A stretch of DNA of 36,734 nt. It comes from a virus. The notes under the pieces are model-generated. The model made no database searches and was not told the DNA's origin. It saw nothing but the letters and a program-made list of their open reading frames with translations. The stretch's first letter is position 1, and the number at the start of each line of letters is the position of its first letter. Made by a program: the position numbers and the translations under genes. The DNA is taken from positions 1-36,734 of IMG/VR virus record IMGVR_UViG_3300024509_000029; one strand, written 5' to 3'. This document shows positions 20,571-28,933 of this stretch, piece after piece.

Positions 20571-21817
20571 TTGTACGCCAATAAGTTTTCGCCAGCCACT
20601 AACGGCAGAGTTCCTGATAGCAATCCTTGCACATAAGGCAATGATGCACCTTGGTTTAAGGTGGAAAGGATTGAGCCTGTGACTTGTGGCGATAAATTAG
20701 ACTTTTGCGCCTCAGCGCGTAAATCGTTGAATGTTGTACCCGTATTGAGCAACCCTTGACCTGTGGCGGCTAACTGCTGCGCCGTTGGCGCTCCTTGCGG
20801 CATGGCGTAAAAGGATGCGGGCAATGTCACTTGATTGGCGGCAACGTATGGCGCAAGCAATCCAGCCGTTGGTGTACCACCATAAGATGCCGCATAAAAA
20901 GCATCCATGTAATTTTGAATCTGCTGACCCGTTGGGCCTTTGATGTTTGTGAGCAACCCTTGCTCTGGTCCGTACCCGTATTGCAACTGCGCCTGTGGAA
21001 CAACGGCTTTGCCATAAGTTTCCGGCGGTAACGCTTGGTTAGCTTTATAAAAAGCATAGTCAGGCGTTGACATGAGGTAAGTTGTCAAGGCATCTGCTGA
21101 CGTGAATGGTGTTGTACCTTGCTGATAACCTCTAAAGTTTGCCAACTCTGTAGCATTTGGCACGCGCCCAAACACGCTTTGAAAAACGGCTGATGCTTGC
21201 ACGTCATTGATCGGTACGCCAGGTGCAGACGTAGGTGCTGGCGTCCCTGTTGGGGCTGGCGTTGTAGTTGGTGCTACGGTTGTAGTTGTTGTCGTTCCGG
21301 TCGATGGTTTTCCAAGGACTTGGCTTTGCATCGACAAAAGCGAATTTACATAAGTCTGGTATTCCGGCGTGTTTCGCAAATAGTTGTAAAACGATGTTTC
21401 GCTTGACAGAACAGGATTGTTTGCCGCAATAGCGGCGTTAAAGTTTGACAACTCGTTTTGACTTGGTTGTCTACCGAAAAGGCCATAAAAAACTTCCGCC
21501 GCCTGCGAGATAGAAATAGGTTTTGCAGCATCAAGCAATCCGGTTGATGGGCTTGACGTTGGAGCAGGCGTAGTGGTTGGAGCAGGTGTAGTGGTTGGCG
21601 CCGGCGTGGTAGTTGGAGCCGGTGTTGCGACTGGCAATGTCGCCGCATAGATTTGATAATCTGGTGTGCTTTTTAGGTAATTTTCTAAAGCACTCTGCGA
21701 AACAAGCGCAGGATTGTTAGCCGCCAAAGCAAGTTGGAAGTTAGATACTTCACTAGCATTTGGCGGCCTGCCAAATACGCTTTGGAAAACTTCACTGGCT
21801 TGCGCTAAGGTAATCAT
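20567..21817 (-). CDS. virion protein with three DUF4214-like repeats and Pro/Thr linkers (416 aa)
   Basis: Three copies of a 55-60 residue module occur at residues about 2-55, 100-160 and 205-260: A-x-E-V-F-x-x-x-F-G-R-x-P-x-x-x-E-L-x-N-F then T-P-D/E-Y-Q-x-Y. This recalls DUF4214-type repeats. They are joined by flexible linkers of P-A-P-T-T-T units (first linker) and T-T-T-T-T-V-A-P-T-T-T-P-A-P (second). The C-terminal third is Gly/Ala-rich without repeats. A flexible tail or adhesion protein is plausible. The linker DNA is a tandem 18-bp repeat prone to copy-number change. Confidence 0.6.
   Translation of the reverse strand: MITLAQASEVFQSVFGRPPNASEVSNFQLALAANNPALVSQSALENYLKSTPDYQIYAATLPVATPAPTTTPAPTTTPAPTTTPAPTSSPSTGLLDAAKPISISQAAEVFYGLFGRQPSQNELSNFNAAIAANNPVLSSETSFYNYLRNTPEYQTYVNSLLSMQSQVLGKPSTGTTTTTTVAPTTTPAPTGTPAPTSAPGVPINDVQASAVFQSVFGRVPNATELANFRGYQQGTTPFTSADALTTYLMSTPDYAFYKANQALPPETYGKAVVPQAQLQYGYGPEQGLLTNIKGPTGQQIQNYMDAFYAASYGGTPTAGLLAPYVAANQVTLPASFYAMPQGAPTAQQLAATGQGLLNTGTTFNDLRAEAQKSNLSPQVTGSILSTLNQGASLPYVQGLLSGTLPLVAGENLLAYK
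21558..21629. repeat. four 18-bp tandem repeats encoding P-A-P-T-T-T linker units
   Basis: Units start at 21558, 21576, 21594 and 21612 and follow GTTGG(A/C)GC(A/C)GG.GT...; copies differ mainly at third codon positions, as expected when the amino acids are maintained. They lie in the first linker of the repeat virion protein. Confidence 0.8.
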
Positions 21818-21824
21818 AATTCCC

Positions 21825-22034
21825 TCACATCGTTGTGGCGCTCAACGCGCCAACATTGGAAACGGTTAGGTAGTAACGCGTTCCATTGGGCGAACGAATG
21901 ACAAGTTTTTCATCTTGCCCAAGTTCAATGTCAGCGTTCTTCTTACGGTTCAGCGCGTCAGCCAGCTCGAGCGCACGACGCAGCGTCAACTCGGCCACTT
22001 GATCGTAATCGGGCGTCGGGCGCGGCAGTTTCAT
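21825..22034 (-). CDS. small structural-region protein (69 aa)
   Basis: Four-base overlap with the upstream hub-like gene. The N-terminal half is helical (D-Y-D-Q-V-A-E-L-T-L-R-R-A-L-E-L) and the C-terminal half is beta-like (L-V-I-R-S-P-N-G-T-R-Y-Y-L-T-V). Possibly a small head-tail or tail component. No named family. Confidence 0.6.
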   Translation of the reverse strand: MKLPRPTPDYDQVAELTLRRALELADALNRKKNADIELGQDEKLVIRSPNGTRYYLTVSNVGALSATTM

Positions 22035-23521
22035 CGCCTGCTACCCGCTTTGGCGTTAAAACGAAAGATGCCTACCCGCCAATCCGTATTGTTGTTGCTC
22101 GTTACGCGAACCTTTAACTGCCTGCCTTGTAAGCGAATCGATGTTGGGTTGGCAAGTGAGTAAGGGCCATACGTTGTTTCGCTACCCGTTGGATAGAGTC
22201 GCGTTTTGAACGTAGCCGTTACATCGCCAAGCGTTGACTCATCGGGAATCAATTCATCCGCCACAAGCAAATTGTCACCCATACCAATCTGATAAGGACC
22301 GCTTTCGGCGTAAGGTGTGGTCGATCCGGTGTACGTCCAGCCGGTTTCGTGTTGGTAAATCTTTCCATCGGATGCCGCCATCAATGGAACGCTAAACACA
22401 CCTTGGCCCGTTCCCGACGTACGAACAAGCGAGCCAATCGTCCAATGGTTTTCGCGGTAATTCCAAATGACGTAAGAATCATTTTCGGTATTGGCGGATG
22501 ATGGATAAAACCACCAGATTTCAGAGAATTTGCTATTGTGTACCGCAGCAACTTTGGAGATTTGGCCGCGATTGATGTTGTTAAACACATAGTCAGATAC
22601 ATCGCTTGGCAATGGTTTGGTGTAACCATCAAAAATCCAAAAGCCTGATTGACCCATCCAAGCGGCAAAGGTATCTGCCGCCGCGATGCCGATTGCGCTC
22701 ACGGCACCGCAACCCGTTCCAACGCGCTCAAACCCGTACACATATGGCGGCCCTTGATACTGTGCAAAGTGAGCATCAACATCAGTAAGGATCAAGACGC
22801 CACCGCGCACGCGGCGGGCGCAAATGATGGAGCCAGGCGTTGAAAGCGTAAAGTCACCCGCTTGATTGTTGGCGGCTGGCGTCCAAACCGTATTATCTTC
22901 CTGGTCAGACCATTGCACTTTTCGCGGATCGCCGCCAGCGCCAAGGGCGAAAAGAAAACGCTCTTCAGAGACAATCAAACCTTTGCAACCCGTTGGTGCG
23001 TTTGTGATGGCAACGGCTTTGGTTGGCGTTACAAAATCAAGTTGCCACTCATACAACTTGCCATCGTAATCCGAGCACGCCACAAGATACTGACCCCAAT
23101 TGTCCATCGACCATGTTGTGGCGGGCAAGATACCTGTTGCTGCAAGGTTTAAGCGTGCTGTACCCCAGGCTTGTTCGCCATAGTCACCGTTACCATAACC
23201 CGTTCCGCCCGTTGCGTCGGTGCGCCCTGCGCTGAAACTTGTTGGCGTAATGTCGGCCTGGTCACCGTCACCTTGATAAGCGTAAAGTTTTGATGCCGAT
23301 CCAACGGCAAGCCAAACATTCGTTGAGTTATCCCGCCAAGCAAACATGCCACGAGGAACGCCACTGACGGTTGCGCTTGACCACTGAAGCCAACCGCCCA
23401 TCGGGCGAAGCGTTCCCTCAAACCATCTAACAAGATTGGCGTCATACCATCGACCCGCCGCTTGATACTCGGTGCCGTTTCGGTAAACGCCTGGAGGAAG
23501 TTTGATAGGGACGAGTGGCAT
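22031..23521 (-). CDS. tail hub / packaged-DNA stabilisation-like protein (496 aa)
   Basis: A beta-rich protein with many Trp-containing turns (for example A-G-R-W-Y-D-A-N-L-V-R-W-F, R-G-M-F-A-W-R-D-N-S-T, P-R-K-V-Q-W-S-D-Q-E-D) of the kind seen in podovirus tail-hub proteins with a propeller-like fold, comparable in size to P22 gp10. It probably closes the portal channel under the adaptor. The identification is from pattern and gene order, not a single catalytic motif. It ends immediately before a small coupled gene. Confidence 0.6.
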   Translation of the reverse strand: MPLVPIKLPPGVYRNGTEYQAAGRWYDANLVRWFEGTLRPMGGWLQWSSATVSGVPRGMFAWRDNSTNVWLAVGSASKLYAYQGDGDQADITPTSFSAGRTDATGGTGYGNGDYGEQAWGTARLNLAATGILPATTWSMDNWGQYLVACSDYDGKLYEWQLDFVTPTKAVAITNAPTGCKGLIVSEERFLFALGAGGDPRKVQWSDQEDNTVWTPAANNQAGDFTLSTPGSIICARRVRGGVLILTDVDAHFAQYQGPPYVYGFERVGTGCGAVSAIGIAAADTFAAWMGQSGFWIFDGYTKPLPSDVSDYVFNNINRGQISKVAAVHNSKFSEIWWFYPSSANTENDSYVIWNYRENHWTIGSLVRTSGTGQGVFSVPLMAASDGKIYQHETGWTYTGSTTPYAESGPYQIGMGDNLLVADELIPDESTLGDVTATFKTRLYPTGSETTYGPYSLANPTSIRLQGRQLKVRVTSNNNTDWRVGIFRFNAKAGSRR

Positions 23522-23522
23522 G

Positions 23523-23999
23523 TCAGTTGCTCATGTAAAGGGCCATTTCATCGCGGCGGCGTTTGACCAGGCCCGGCAACTCTTTCCCTGCCGCTTTAGT
23601 CCACATCTTAAACGCAACTGCTGCGCCCGTATAGTCGCCACGATTATGGCGCATCCTCAATGTGCTGCGTTGAAGGTTTCCTAGCCCCACATTGAACGAA
23701 AAGCTGACGAGTGCATCAAGGCGAGGCTGAGTAAGACCAGCAGGACATAGTCGTGATACGCCAGCCTCAAAGCGTTGTAAGTCCTTTGTAAGTATGTCGT
23801 CAATTTCCGCCATCGATAACGTGCGATCCCAACCCGGCGGGATGGGTAAGGTTTTACGCTCTTCAACTTTGATGTTGATATGCGATGGGTCAATGACATG
23901 GCCAACACCCACGGTCCAAAGCAACGCCGGACAACGATAAGGCCGCGCACGCACACCTTCGTGATGCTTGATCATTTGGAGGGCAAGCGGACTGATCAT
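23523..23999 (-). CDS. endolysin, GH24 lysozyme (158 aa)
   Basis: It cleaves peptidoglycan glycan strands at lysis. The catalytic triad pattern E-(8)-C-(5)-T is visible: Glu14 in K-H-H-E-G, Cys23 in Y-R-C-P and Thr29 in W-T-V-G-V-G-H. The T4 enzyme has Asp where this one has Cys, a known variant in P21-type lysozymes. The start ATG 23999 overlaps the holin stop as ATGA. There is no N-terminal signal or SAR segment, so export needs the holin. Confidence 0.9.
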   Translation of the reverse strand: MISPLALQMIKHHEGVRARPYRCPALLWTVGVGHVIDPSHINIKVEERKTLPIPPGWDRTLSMAEIDDILTKDLQRFEAGVSRLCPAGLTQPRLDALVSFSFNVGLGNLQRSTLRMRHNRGDYTGAAVAFKMWTKAAGKELPGLVKRRRDEMALYMSN

Positions 24000-24478
24000 T
24001 TTGCAAAGGCTCGTGACCCAAAGTGAAAGGCCACAATCGCGGCCCAAATCTGCTGCGTATCGTCATCCCACAATTGGTCAAGCATCAAATCGAATGGCAC
24101 ATTCGTTGTCCACGCGTACCAGAATCCGCCAATCTCAACGAATACCAACAGCATGAACATGCCATAGGTCAACACTGGACGCACTAACGCTCTGGCGTTC
24201 TTGACCCACTGGCTTGTTCCTTCGCCAATCGCAATGTCATGAGCGTAGAGTGCTTTCATCTCTTCGGCTTGCGTTTGCATCGCCACTTGTTCGGTGTGAA
24301 TCTCTTCAATGCGTTGCTGCGCAAGCAATCCCATGGCGGCTAACTCTCGCTCACGTTCATTTTGCATACGGGCAAGTTCCAGCTCATGCGCCTTGTCCTT
24401 GGAATCCTGCCAAAGGTCAAGCAACTTAGGCACGCCACCGGCTAAGAATGACAAGAGCGTTGATAAGAGCGTCATCAT
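23996..24478 (-). CDS. holin of the 3TM / GTA-holin type (160 aa)
   Basis: The N-terminal 20 residues are hydrophobic (L-L-S-T-L-L-S-F-L-A-G-G). A long charged helical linker follows (residues about 25-85). The C-terminus has a strong span (L-T-Y-G-M-F-M-L-L-V-F-V-E-I-G-G-F-W-Y-A-W) and a final weakly hydrophobic segment ending G-S-R-A-F-A-K, the usual end of GTA_holin_3TM proteins. It forms lesions that release the adjacent endolysin. Confidence 0.85.
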   Translation of the reverse strand: MMTLLSTLLSFLAGGVPKLLDLWQDSKDKAHELELARMQNERERELAAMGLLAQQRIEEIHTEQVAMQTQAEEMKALYAHDIAIGEGTSQWVKNARALVRPVLTYGMFMLLVFVEIGGFWYAWTTNVPFDLMLDQLWDDDTQQIWAAIVAFHFGSRAFAK

Positions 24479-24479
24479 G

Positions 24480-24665
24480 CTAGGCTGATCCTTGGCACTT
24501 TTCGTTCAACTCGTTCACCTTTTCCCATAGTGCTGTGATTTGTTTGTCGTAATTCTTTTCAAGATAATCAAGGCGCACTTTGATCGTTACCGCATAAGCC
24601 GCAATGGCAACCACTGCTGCACCTAAGTACCACAGCTTGCCGATTGCGTCGGTGATTGCTTCCAT
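24480..24665 (-). CDS. small lysis-cassette membrane protein (61 aa)
   Basis: One N-terminal membrane segment (L-G-A-A-V-V-A-I-A-A-Y-A-V-T-I) is followed by a charged helix likely to coil (L-D-Y-L-E-K-N-Y-D-K-Q-I-T-A-L-W-E-K-V). This topology fits an Rz-like spanin or a holin regulator; length is short for a full Rz. It lies one base from the holin gene. Confidence 0.6.
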   Translation of the reverse strand: MEAITDAIGKLWYLGAAVVAIAAYAVTIKVRLDYLEKNYDKQITALWEKVNELNEKCQGSA

Positions 24666-24689
24666 ATTGGCGGATAGCCTGTTGGATGC

Positions 24690-24860
24690 TTATTTCAACT
24701 TCAGCGCTAAATTCAAAAGCAAAATGATGATGGTGCCCGCCGTGGTCATAAGGATCATCTCCAATCTTTTGAGTCTGGCGTTGATCTGTGAATAGCGTTC
24801 GTCGCACACTGCTTCGTGAACTTCAATGCGTTTTAAGGCTTCGGAGTCGGCTGAAGTCAT
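24690..24860 (-). CDS. XhlA-like tail-anchored protein (56 aa)
   Basis: This short gene has good signals: ATG 24860 with AAAGG six bases before it and TAA at 24690. The product has a soluble helical N-terminus (S-E-A-L-K-R-I-E-V-H-E-A-V-C-D-E-R-Y) and one C-terminal membrane span (M-T-T-A-G-T-I-I-I-L-L-L-N-L-A-L) ending in two lysines. Coil-then-membrane topology at this position resembles XhlA-type holin partners. It completes a four-gene lysis cassette. Confidence 0.7.
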   Translation of the reverse strand: MTSADSEALKRIEVHEAVCDERYSQINARLKRLEMILMTTAGTIIILLLNLALKLK

Positions 24861-24882
24861 ACATCACCTTTAAGTTCATAAC

Positions 24883-25260
24883 TTACTTAAACACTTTCGG
24901 ATACTTTGCTTTGACCGCCAAGCAAGCATCTATATACGCTTGAATTGCTGCTTGATCGTTCTTGACCACGGCATCGTTGTAATCAGCCATAGGCGGGTAA
25001 GCGTTCTTTCGCAGATCGGCAATCGTTCTTGCCACCACATCATCGTTAATCGTCAAGCCCCACTGCTGGCAATAAGTAAAGTCATAGCCTTCATATGATG
25101 TAAAAGGTTCAAGCTCTGGGTATGCCGTATTAGATAGCACTAGCCACGCCGAGCAATCAGGCTTTTGAGCAATGATGGTTACATCATCTTTAGGCGTTGG
25201 CTCGTCGCGTGTGCCAAACAAGGCTTGCCAATTACTGGCTTGTAAGCTGTAAAGGGACAT
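24883..25260 (-). CDS. hypothetical tail-region protein (124 aa)
   Basis: Start ATG 25260 (M-S-L-Y-S-L-Q-A-S-N-W) with GGAG six bases upstream; an in-frame extension to 25302 only overlaps the previous gene. The C-terminal 45 residues (Y-N-D-A-V-V-K-N-D-Q-A-A-I-Q-A-Y-I-D-A-C) form helices of the type found in tail-fibre accessory proteins. No catalytic motif. Confidence 0.55.
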   Translation of the reverse strand: MSLYSLQASNWQALFGTRDEPTPKDDVTIIAQKPDCSAWLVLSNTAYPELEPFTSYEGYDFTYCQQWGLTINDDVVARTIADLRKNAYPPMADYNDAVVKNDQAAIQAYIDACLAVKAKYPKVFK

Positions 25261-25813
25261 CTTTAGCTCCGATAAGAATGGTTTCCTTTGGCACAAGACC
25301 AATGCTTTTGAGTGCCTCTAGCGTGTGCGGGTTGCTCATGGCGTTCAGTAATTTAGCTGGTGATGGCCTGCCGTTAGCAATGATCTCTGATTGAATCTCC
25401 CTTGCGATCATGACCGTGAATTCGTTGGCAGCGTTCGCTTCAAACATCTGATCGTCTGTGTAACCAGGAATGCGGGTCTGTTCACACTCCACATACAACT
25501 CGGCAATGAGTTTTTCAAGAATCTTAATCTCTTGGCGATTCAACTCAAACGCATGGGCCTGATCTTCCTGCACCGACTCAAGCTCAACGATTTCTGCTTC
25601 AAGGTTCAGGATTAAATGCTGAAGTGCGTTGATTTCTTTTAAGTGATTAAGTTCAGCTAACTTGGCCTGATATTTCAAAGCCGCCACGCGTTCAAGCGCA
25701 GCCGCACGTTTACGCCCCTCAAGAAAGCCTTTCAACGTCTTGAGTTTTTCCCAAGGCGTGTTACCGATAACTTGGTATCGGTAGTTGAATTCAGTATTAA
25801 GTGGAGAGGCCAT
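25232..25813 (-). CDS. conserved coiled-coil tail-region protein (193 aa)
   Basis: The N-terminus N-T-E-F-N-Y-R-Y-Q-V-I-G-N-T-P-W-E-K and the central I-P-G-Y-T-D-D-Q-M-F-E-A-N-A-A-N-E-F-T match a phage family that I recall lying beside tail-fibre genes in aquatic podoviruses. Residues about 25-100 form a long coiled coil. Function undefined; possibly a fibre-attachment adaptor. It overlaps the next gene by 29 bases. Confidence 0.6.
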   Translation of the reverse strand: MASPLNTEFNYRYQVIGNTPWEKLKTLKGFLEGRKRAAALERVAALKYQAKLAELNHLKEINALQHLILNLEAEIVELESVQEDQAHAFELNRQEIKILEKLIAELYVECEQTRIPGYTDDQMFEANAANEFTVMIAREIQSEIIANGRPSPAKLLNAMSNPHTLEALKSIGLVPKETILIGAKDVPLQLTSQ

Positions 25814-27369
25814 TAGCTTGCATACCCCGCTGCGGCGAGATACCTTCTTGCCGTTCCAATGCCAGTAACGTCAGAGGAAACAACGCCTGTATTTGAAACT
25901 AGGTTAGTTACAGCGGTAGCAGAACTCGTATACCCATAACCAAAAATAGCTTTATCAGTTCCATAACCGGCGGCAGCTAAACCATATCTCGCTGTTCCTA
26001 CGCCGGTTGTATCCGTTGCTACAACCCCTGCGTTAGAAACCAAATTGGTCATAGAGACATTAGAACCCGTAGACCCATAACCAAAAATAGCTTTGTCACC
26101 GCCATAACTAGTAGCGGCTAAAACATATCTCGCCGTTCCTACACCGGTTGTATCAGTTGCCACAACACCGACGTTAGAAACTAAATTAGTCATGGAAACA
26201 GCACCTGTCGTATATCCATAACCAAAAATAGCTTTGTCACCACCATAACTAGTAGCGGCGCAACTAGACCTCGCCGTTCCTACACCGGTTGTATCCGTTG
26301 CTACAACCCCTGCGTTAGAAACCAAATTAGTCATGGAAACAACACCTGTCGTATATCCATAACCAAAAATAGCTTTGTCACCGCCATAACTAGTAGCAGC
26401 AAGATCAGACCTCGCCGTGCCTACTCCGGTTGTGTCTGTAGCTACAACCCCTGCGTTAGAAACTAAATTAGTCATGGAAACAACACTTGTTGTAAACCCA
26501 TAACCAAAAATGGCCTTATCACCACCATAGCTAGCAGCGGCTAAACCATATCTTGCTGTTCCGACACCTGTAACATCAGTTGCCACAACACCGACGTTAG
26601 AAACTAAATTAGTCATGGAAACAACAACTGACGTAAGCCCATAACCAAAAATAGCCTTAGTCGTGCCGTTATAAGCAGGCGACACCCATGAACCACCGTT
26701 GTAATACTCCACAAACCCTGTAGTCGTGTTAAAGCGTTGCATACCCGTTACGCCCGTTGGACGTTGCGCGGTTGTGCCTACAGGCATTTTGAGTGCGCTT
26801 GTGCCTTGTACATCTAATGTGCATCCCGTTGCGGCGGCTCCTCCAAGGCCGAGGTTGCCGGAGGAGTCGAGGCGGAGGCGTTCAGTACCACCTGTGCTCC
26901 AAGCAAGCGTATCCGCAGCCGGAGACCAAAATCCTGTATTGGTATCGCTAGCCGGCGTGATGCCTGGAAGTGCATCCGTTCCTGCGTAAAATCTTGTGGC
27001 GCCAGTCAACGTAATCGTGTCTGTAGTTGCGTCACCAAGGGTTGTGTTGCCATTAGCCGTTAGCGTGGATGACAAGACAACAGCACCGCTAAACGTAACG
27101 TTGCTGGATGCGCTTAAGGTTGTAAACGAACCCGCAGCCGCCAATGACTGACCAATGGTGACGCTATTGATCGTCCCCGATCCCGTTAGGTTTCCGCCAA
27201 GCGTAAGCGTCTTTCCGCTGCCCACGTTCATGGAAACGCTTGTGCCGTTTGATGCAAAGATTGCATCAATCGTGTCAAGGTTCGTGTTGAGTTTGTTGCC
27301 CCATGTGTCGGTGGATGCACCAACTTCGGGTTTAGTCAAACTAAGGTTGGTTGTCGTGGTATCAGCCAT
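25813..27369 (-). CDS. tail fibre / receptor-binding protein with six 47-residue repeats (518 aa)
   Basis: The N-terminus ([22 protein letters not shown]) is a common fibre-attachment motif. Residues 40-235 are Gly/Ser/Thr-rich beta-structured shaft. From residue 238 six tandem repeats follow the pattern K-A-I-F-G-Y-G ... V-S-M-T-N-L-V-S-N ... [13 protein letters not shown], suggesting a propeller-like head that contacts the receptor. Variation concentrates at two places, after G-Y-G and after G-T-A-R. No S74 domain is present on this fibre. It abuts its neighbour (TAAATG). Confidence 0.85.
   Translation of the reverse strand: MADTTTTNLSLTKPEVGASTDTWGNKLNTNLDTIDAIFASNGTSVSMNVGSGKTLTLGGNLTGSGTINSVTIGQSLAAAGSFTTLSASSNVTFSGAVVLSSTLTANGNTTLGDATTDTITLTGATRFYAGTDALPGITPASDTNTGFWSPAADTLAWSTGGTERLRLDSSGNLGLGGAAATGCTLDVQGTSALKMPVGTTAQRPTGVTGMQRFNTTTGFVEYYNGGSWVSPAYNGTTKAIFGYGLTSVVVSMTNLVSNVGVVATDVTGVGTARYGLAAASYGGDKAIFGYGFTTSVVSMTNLVSNAGVVATDTTGVGTARSDLAATSYGGDKAIFGYGYTTGVVSMTNLVSNAGVVATDTTGVGTARSSCAATSYGGDKAIFGYGYTTGAVSMTNLVSNVGVVATDTTGVGTARYVLAATSYGGDKAIFGYGSTGSNVSMTNLVSNAGVVATDTTGVGTARYGLAAAGYGTDKAIFGYGYTSSATAVTNLVSNTGVVSSDVTGIGTARRYLAAAGYAS
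25816..26658. repeat. six tandem 141-bp repeats in the tail fibre gene
   Basis: Unit boundaries on the minus strand fall near 26658, 26517, 26376, 26235, 26094 and 25953; the last unit is one codon shorter and ends at the stop. The units share most codons, so they may recombine. The most variable codons are just after the G-Y-G and G-T-A-R motifs. Confidence 0.88.
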
Positions 27370-27915
27370 TTAAGCCGCCTCTCGATAAGGTGACACTTGA
27401 GGTGTCCAAGTTGTTCCTGAAACTGTTTGCGTGGTCCATGATTCGCTGGTAACCATTTGTGGCGTCCATGTGTCGCTTGGGTCTGGTATCGGTGACCACT
27501 TCAATGCGCCCGCTGCGCTTACAGCGCTCGTGGCGCCGATAGACACAGACGCCGAAATGGTTGCACCGCCTGATGCAGCAACCGTTGAAACGGCATCAAT
27601 CGATACGGATGCCACCATAACGATGGTGCCTGCCGCTGTAACGGTTGATTGACCCGCCACAGCAACCGATCCCGCCGCAATGCGTGCACCGCTTGCAGCG
27701 ACCGTTGATACGCCTTCAATAAGTACAGCACCGCCGCGAATGACGCCAGCGGAAGTGGATACGGTTGACACGGCGTCAATGATTGTTTCGCCATTGCGCT
27801 GCACCGATCCTGTTGGCGATACGCTTGACGCAGCACTAATGACAACGGCGCCTTCAACGTAACTCTGTACGCCATAGTTTGCACGCCCATAGTCATTAGC
27901 ACCGTAACCAATCAT
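27370..27915 (-). CDS. repetitive beta-structured tail protein (181 aa)
   Basis: Residues 22-141 are six 20-residue repeats (typical unit A-S-V-S-I-D-A-V-S-T-V-A-A-S-G), which would form stacked beta strands or small sandwiches. The C-terminus has a second set of three roughly ten-residue W-T-x-Q repeats. The N-terminus is Gly/Tyr-rich (Y-G-A-N-D-Y-G-R-A-N-Y-G). Probably part of the tail or a fibre connector. It abuts the fibre gene. Confidence 0.6.
   Translation of the reverse strand: MIGYGANDYGRANYGVQSYVEGAVVISAASSVSPTGSVQRNGETIIDAVSTVSTSAGVIRGGAVLIEGVSTVAASGARIAAGSVAVAGQSTVTAAGTIVMVASVSIDAVSTVAASGGATISASVSIGATSAVSAAGALKWSPIPDPSDTWTPQMVTSESWTTQTVSGTTWTPQVSPYREAA
27493..27852. repeat. six 60-bp repeats in the small tail protein gene
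   Basis: They encode the six 20-residue units of the repetitive tail protein. DNA identity is lower than in the fibre repeats, so these copies are older or under less homogenisation. Confidence 0.7.
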
Positions 27916-28301
27916 TACGCCAACGTAATATCAAAATCGCCAGCGTTGAAACGAAACACATCACCCGTTCCAACGGATTTAGATGCCGTAAGCTGACCAA
28001 CGGCTAGCATATTGCCTGATGTTGATGCGTCATATAACGCCGTATGCGTAACCGTTCCCCACGATCCTGTGGCGGTGGGAAATTCAACGGCTGATGTATT
28101 AGTGGCAGCGTCATTCGTTACCGTAAACGCCATGGATCGACGCAGATAACCGTTACCTGATACTTCGTTGCTTGAACCTGACTCGCCAGGATCAGCGGTA
28201 AAAAGGCCAACGTAAATTGTTGCTGGCGCCGTGTAGGCTGATCCGCCAAACACATGAGCCAATACTTTGTTTTCAAGATAGTCACTGAATGAATTAGCCA
28301 T
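27915..28301 (-). CDS. conserved phage tail-region protein (128 aa)
   Basis: The pattern S-D-Y-L-E-N-K-V-L, Y-V-G-L-F-T-A-D-P, E-V-S-G-N-G-Y-L-R-R, E-F-P-T-A-T-G-S-W-G-T-V-T-H and A-L-Y-D-A-S-T-S-G-N is a recurrent small tail-protein family in podoviruses and siphoviruses, usually near fibre genes. It is beta-rich; function not defined. It overlaps the next gene by one base. Confidence 0.65.
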   Translation of the reverse strand: MANSFSDYLENKVLAHVFGGSAYTAPATIYVGLFTADPGESGSSNEVSGNGYLRRSMAFTVTNDAATNTSAVEFPTATGSWGTVTHTALYDASTSGNMLAVGQLTASKSVGTGDVFRFNAGDFDITLA

Positions 28302-28304
28302 GGA

Positions 28305-28931
28305 TTACCCCATTGGTTTAGCGCGAACGCGTGGCGTTGTGCCGCTGTAATTGGCACGTTCTTGCTCTAGTTTCATGGCTTCAATGCCACGCTCATAAGC
28401 GGCATTCCAAACGGGAATGCGCGAATCATCTTGAAGGTACGGTGCCGATTGAAGCAGTGCGCCATACAAGTACAAGTCAGGATGCTTTGTGAGCAACCAG
28501 TTTGTTGTGTTGTTATCAGACAACGCGGCAATCTTGCCGTAGTACGTCATTTGAACTTGCGTCGTATCCGTTCCTGGAGATGGGACAACCTTGAACGTAT
28601 CGCCAATAATTGTGTAGTAGCGCGGCGTGCCAGCCGCCGAAAAGTAACGCGTATAAAAGTCATCGCTTTGTTCATCGCTCAAAAACTCCAATTTGGTTGG
28701 CGTTGTCGTGAGCAACACAAGATTTTCCATTTGCAGGAAATCGGATGGCAGTTGCGTGTATTCGCTATCGAGTGTGGCGTTAGCACGCACAATCATTTGT
28801 CGAACGCGTACAGTTCGATTGAATTCGGCTTCCGCCAACGTGATGAAGTCGGCAATGGCAGACGTCAAATCGGACCGATTCAACCAGTCAGCAATCGACG
28901 TTTTAAGTTGTGCGTAAGTGCCAAGCGCCAT
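28305..28931 (-). CDS. head-tail adaptor, SU10/gp6-like (208 aa)
   Basis: The N-terminal helices (Y-A-Q-L-K-T-S-I-A-D-W-L-N-R-S-D, I-T-L-A-E-A-E-F-N-R) and the beta-strand middle (P-R-Y-Y-T-I-I-G-D-T-F-K-V-V-P-S-P) match the adaptor family that forms the ring below the portal. It lies a few genes downstream of the capsid protein, as expected. Confidence 0.75.
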   Translation of the reverse strand: MALGTYAQLKTSIADWLNRSDLTSAIADFITLAEAEFNRTVRVRQMIVRANATLDSEYTQLPSDFLQMENLVLLTTTPTKLEFLSDEQSDDFYTRYFSAAGTPRYYTIIGDTFKVVPSPGTDTTQVQMTYYGKIAALSDNNTTNWLLTKHPDLYLYGALLQSAPYLQDDSRIPVWNAAYERGIEAMKLEQERANYSGTTPRVRAKPMG

Positions 28932-28933
28932 GA

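Noticed and set aside
25816-26658. CRISPR-like or diversity-generating array
   Set aside because: The repeats are coding, directly abutting and 141 bp long without spacers, and no reverse transcriptase or Cas gene is present.
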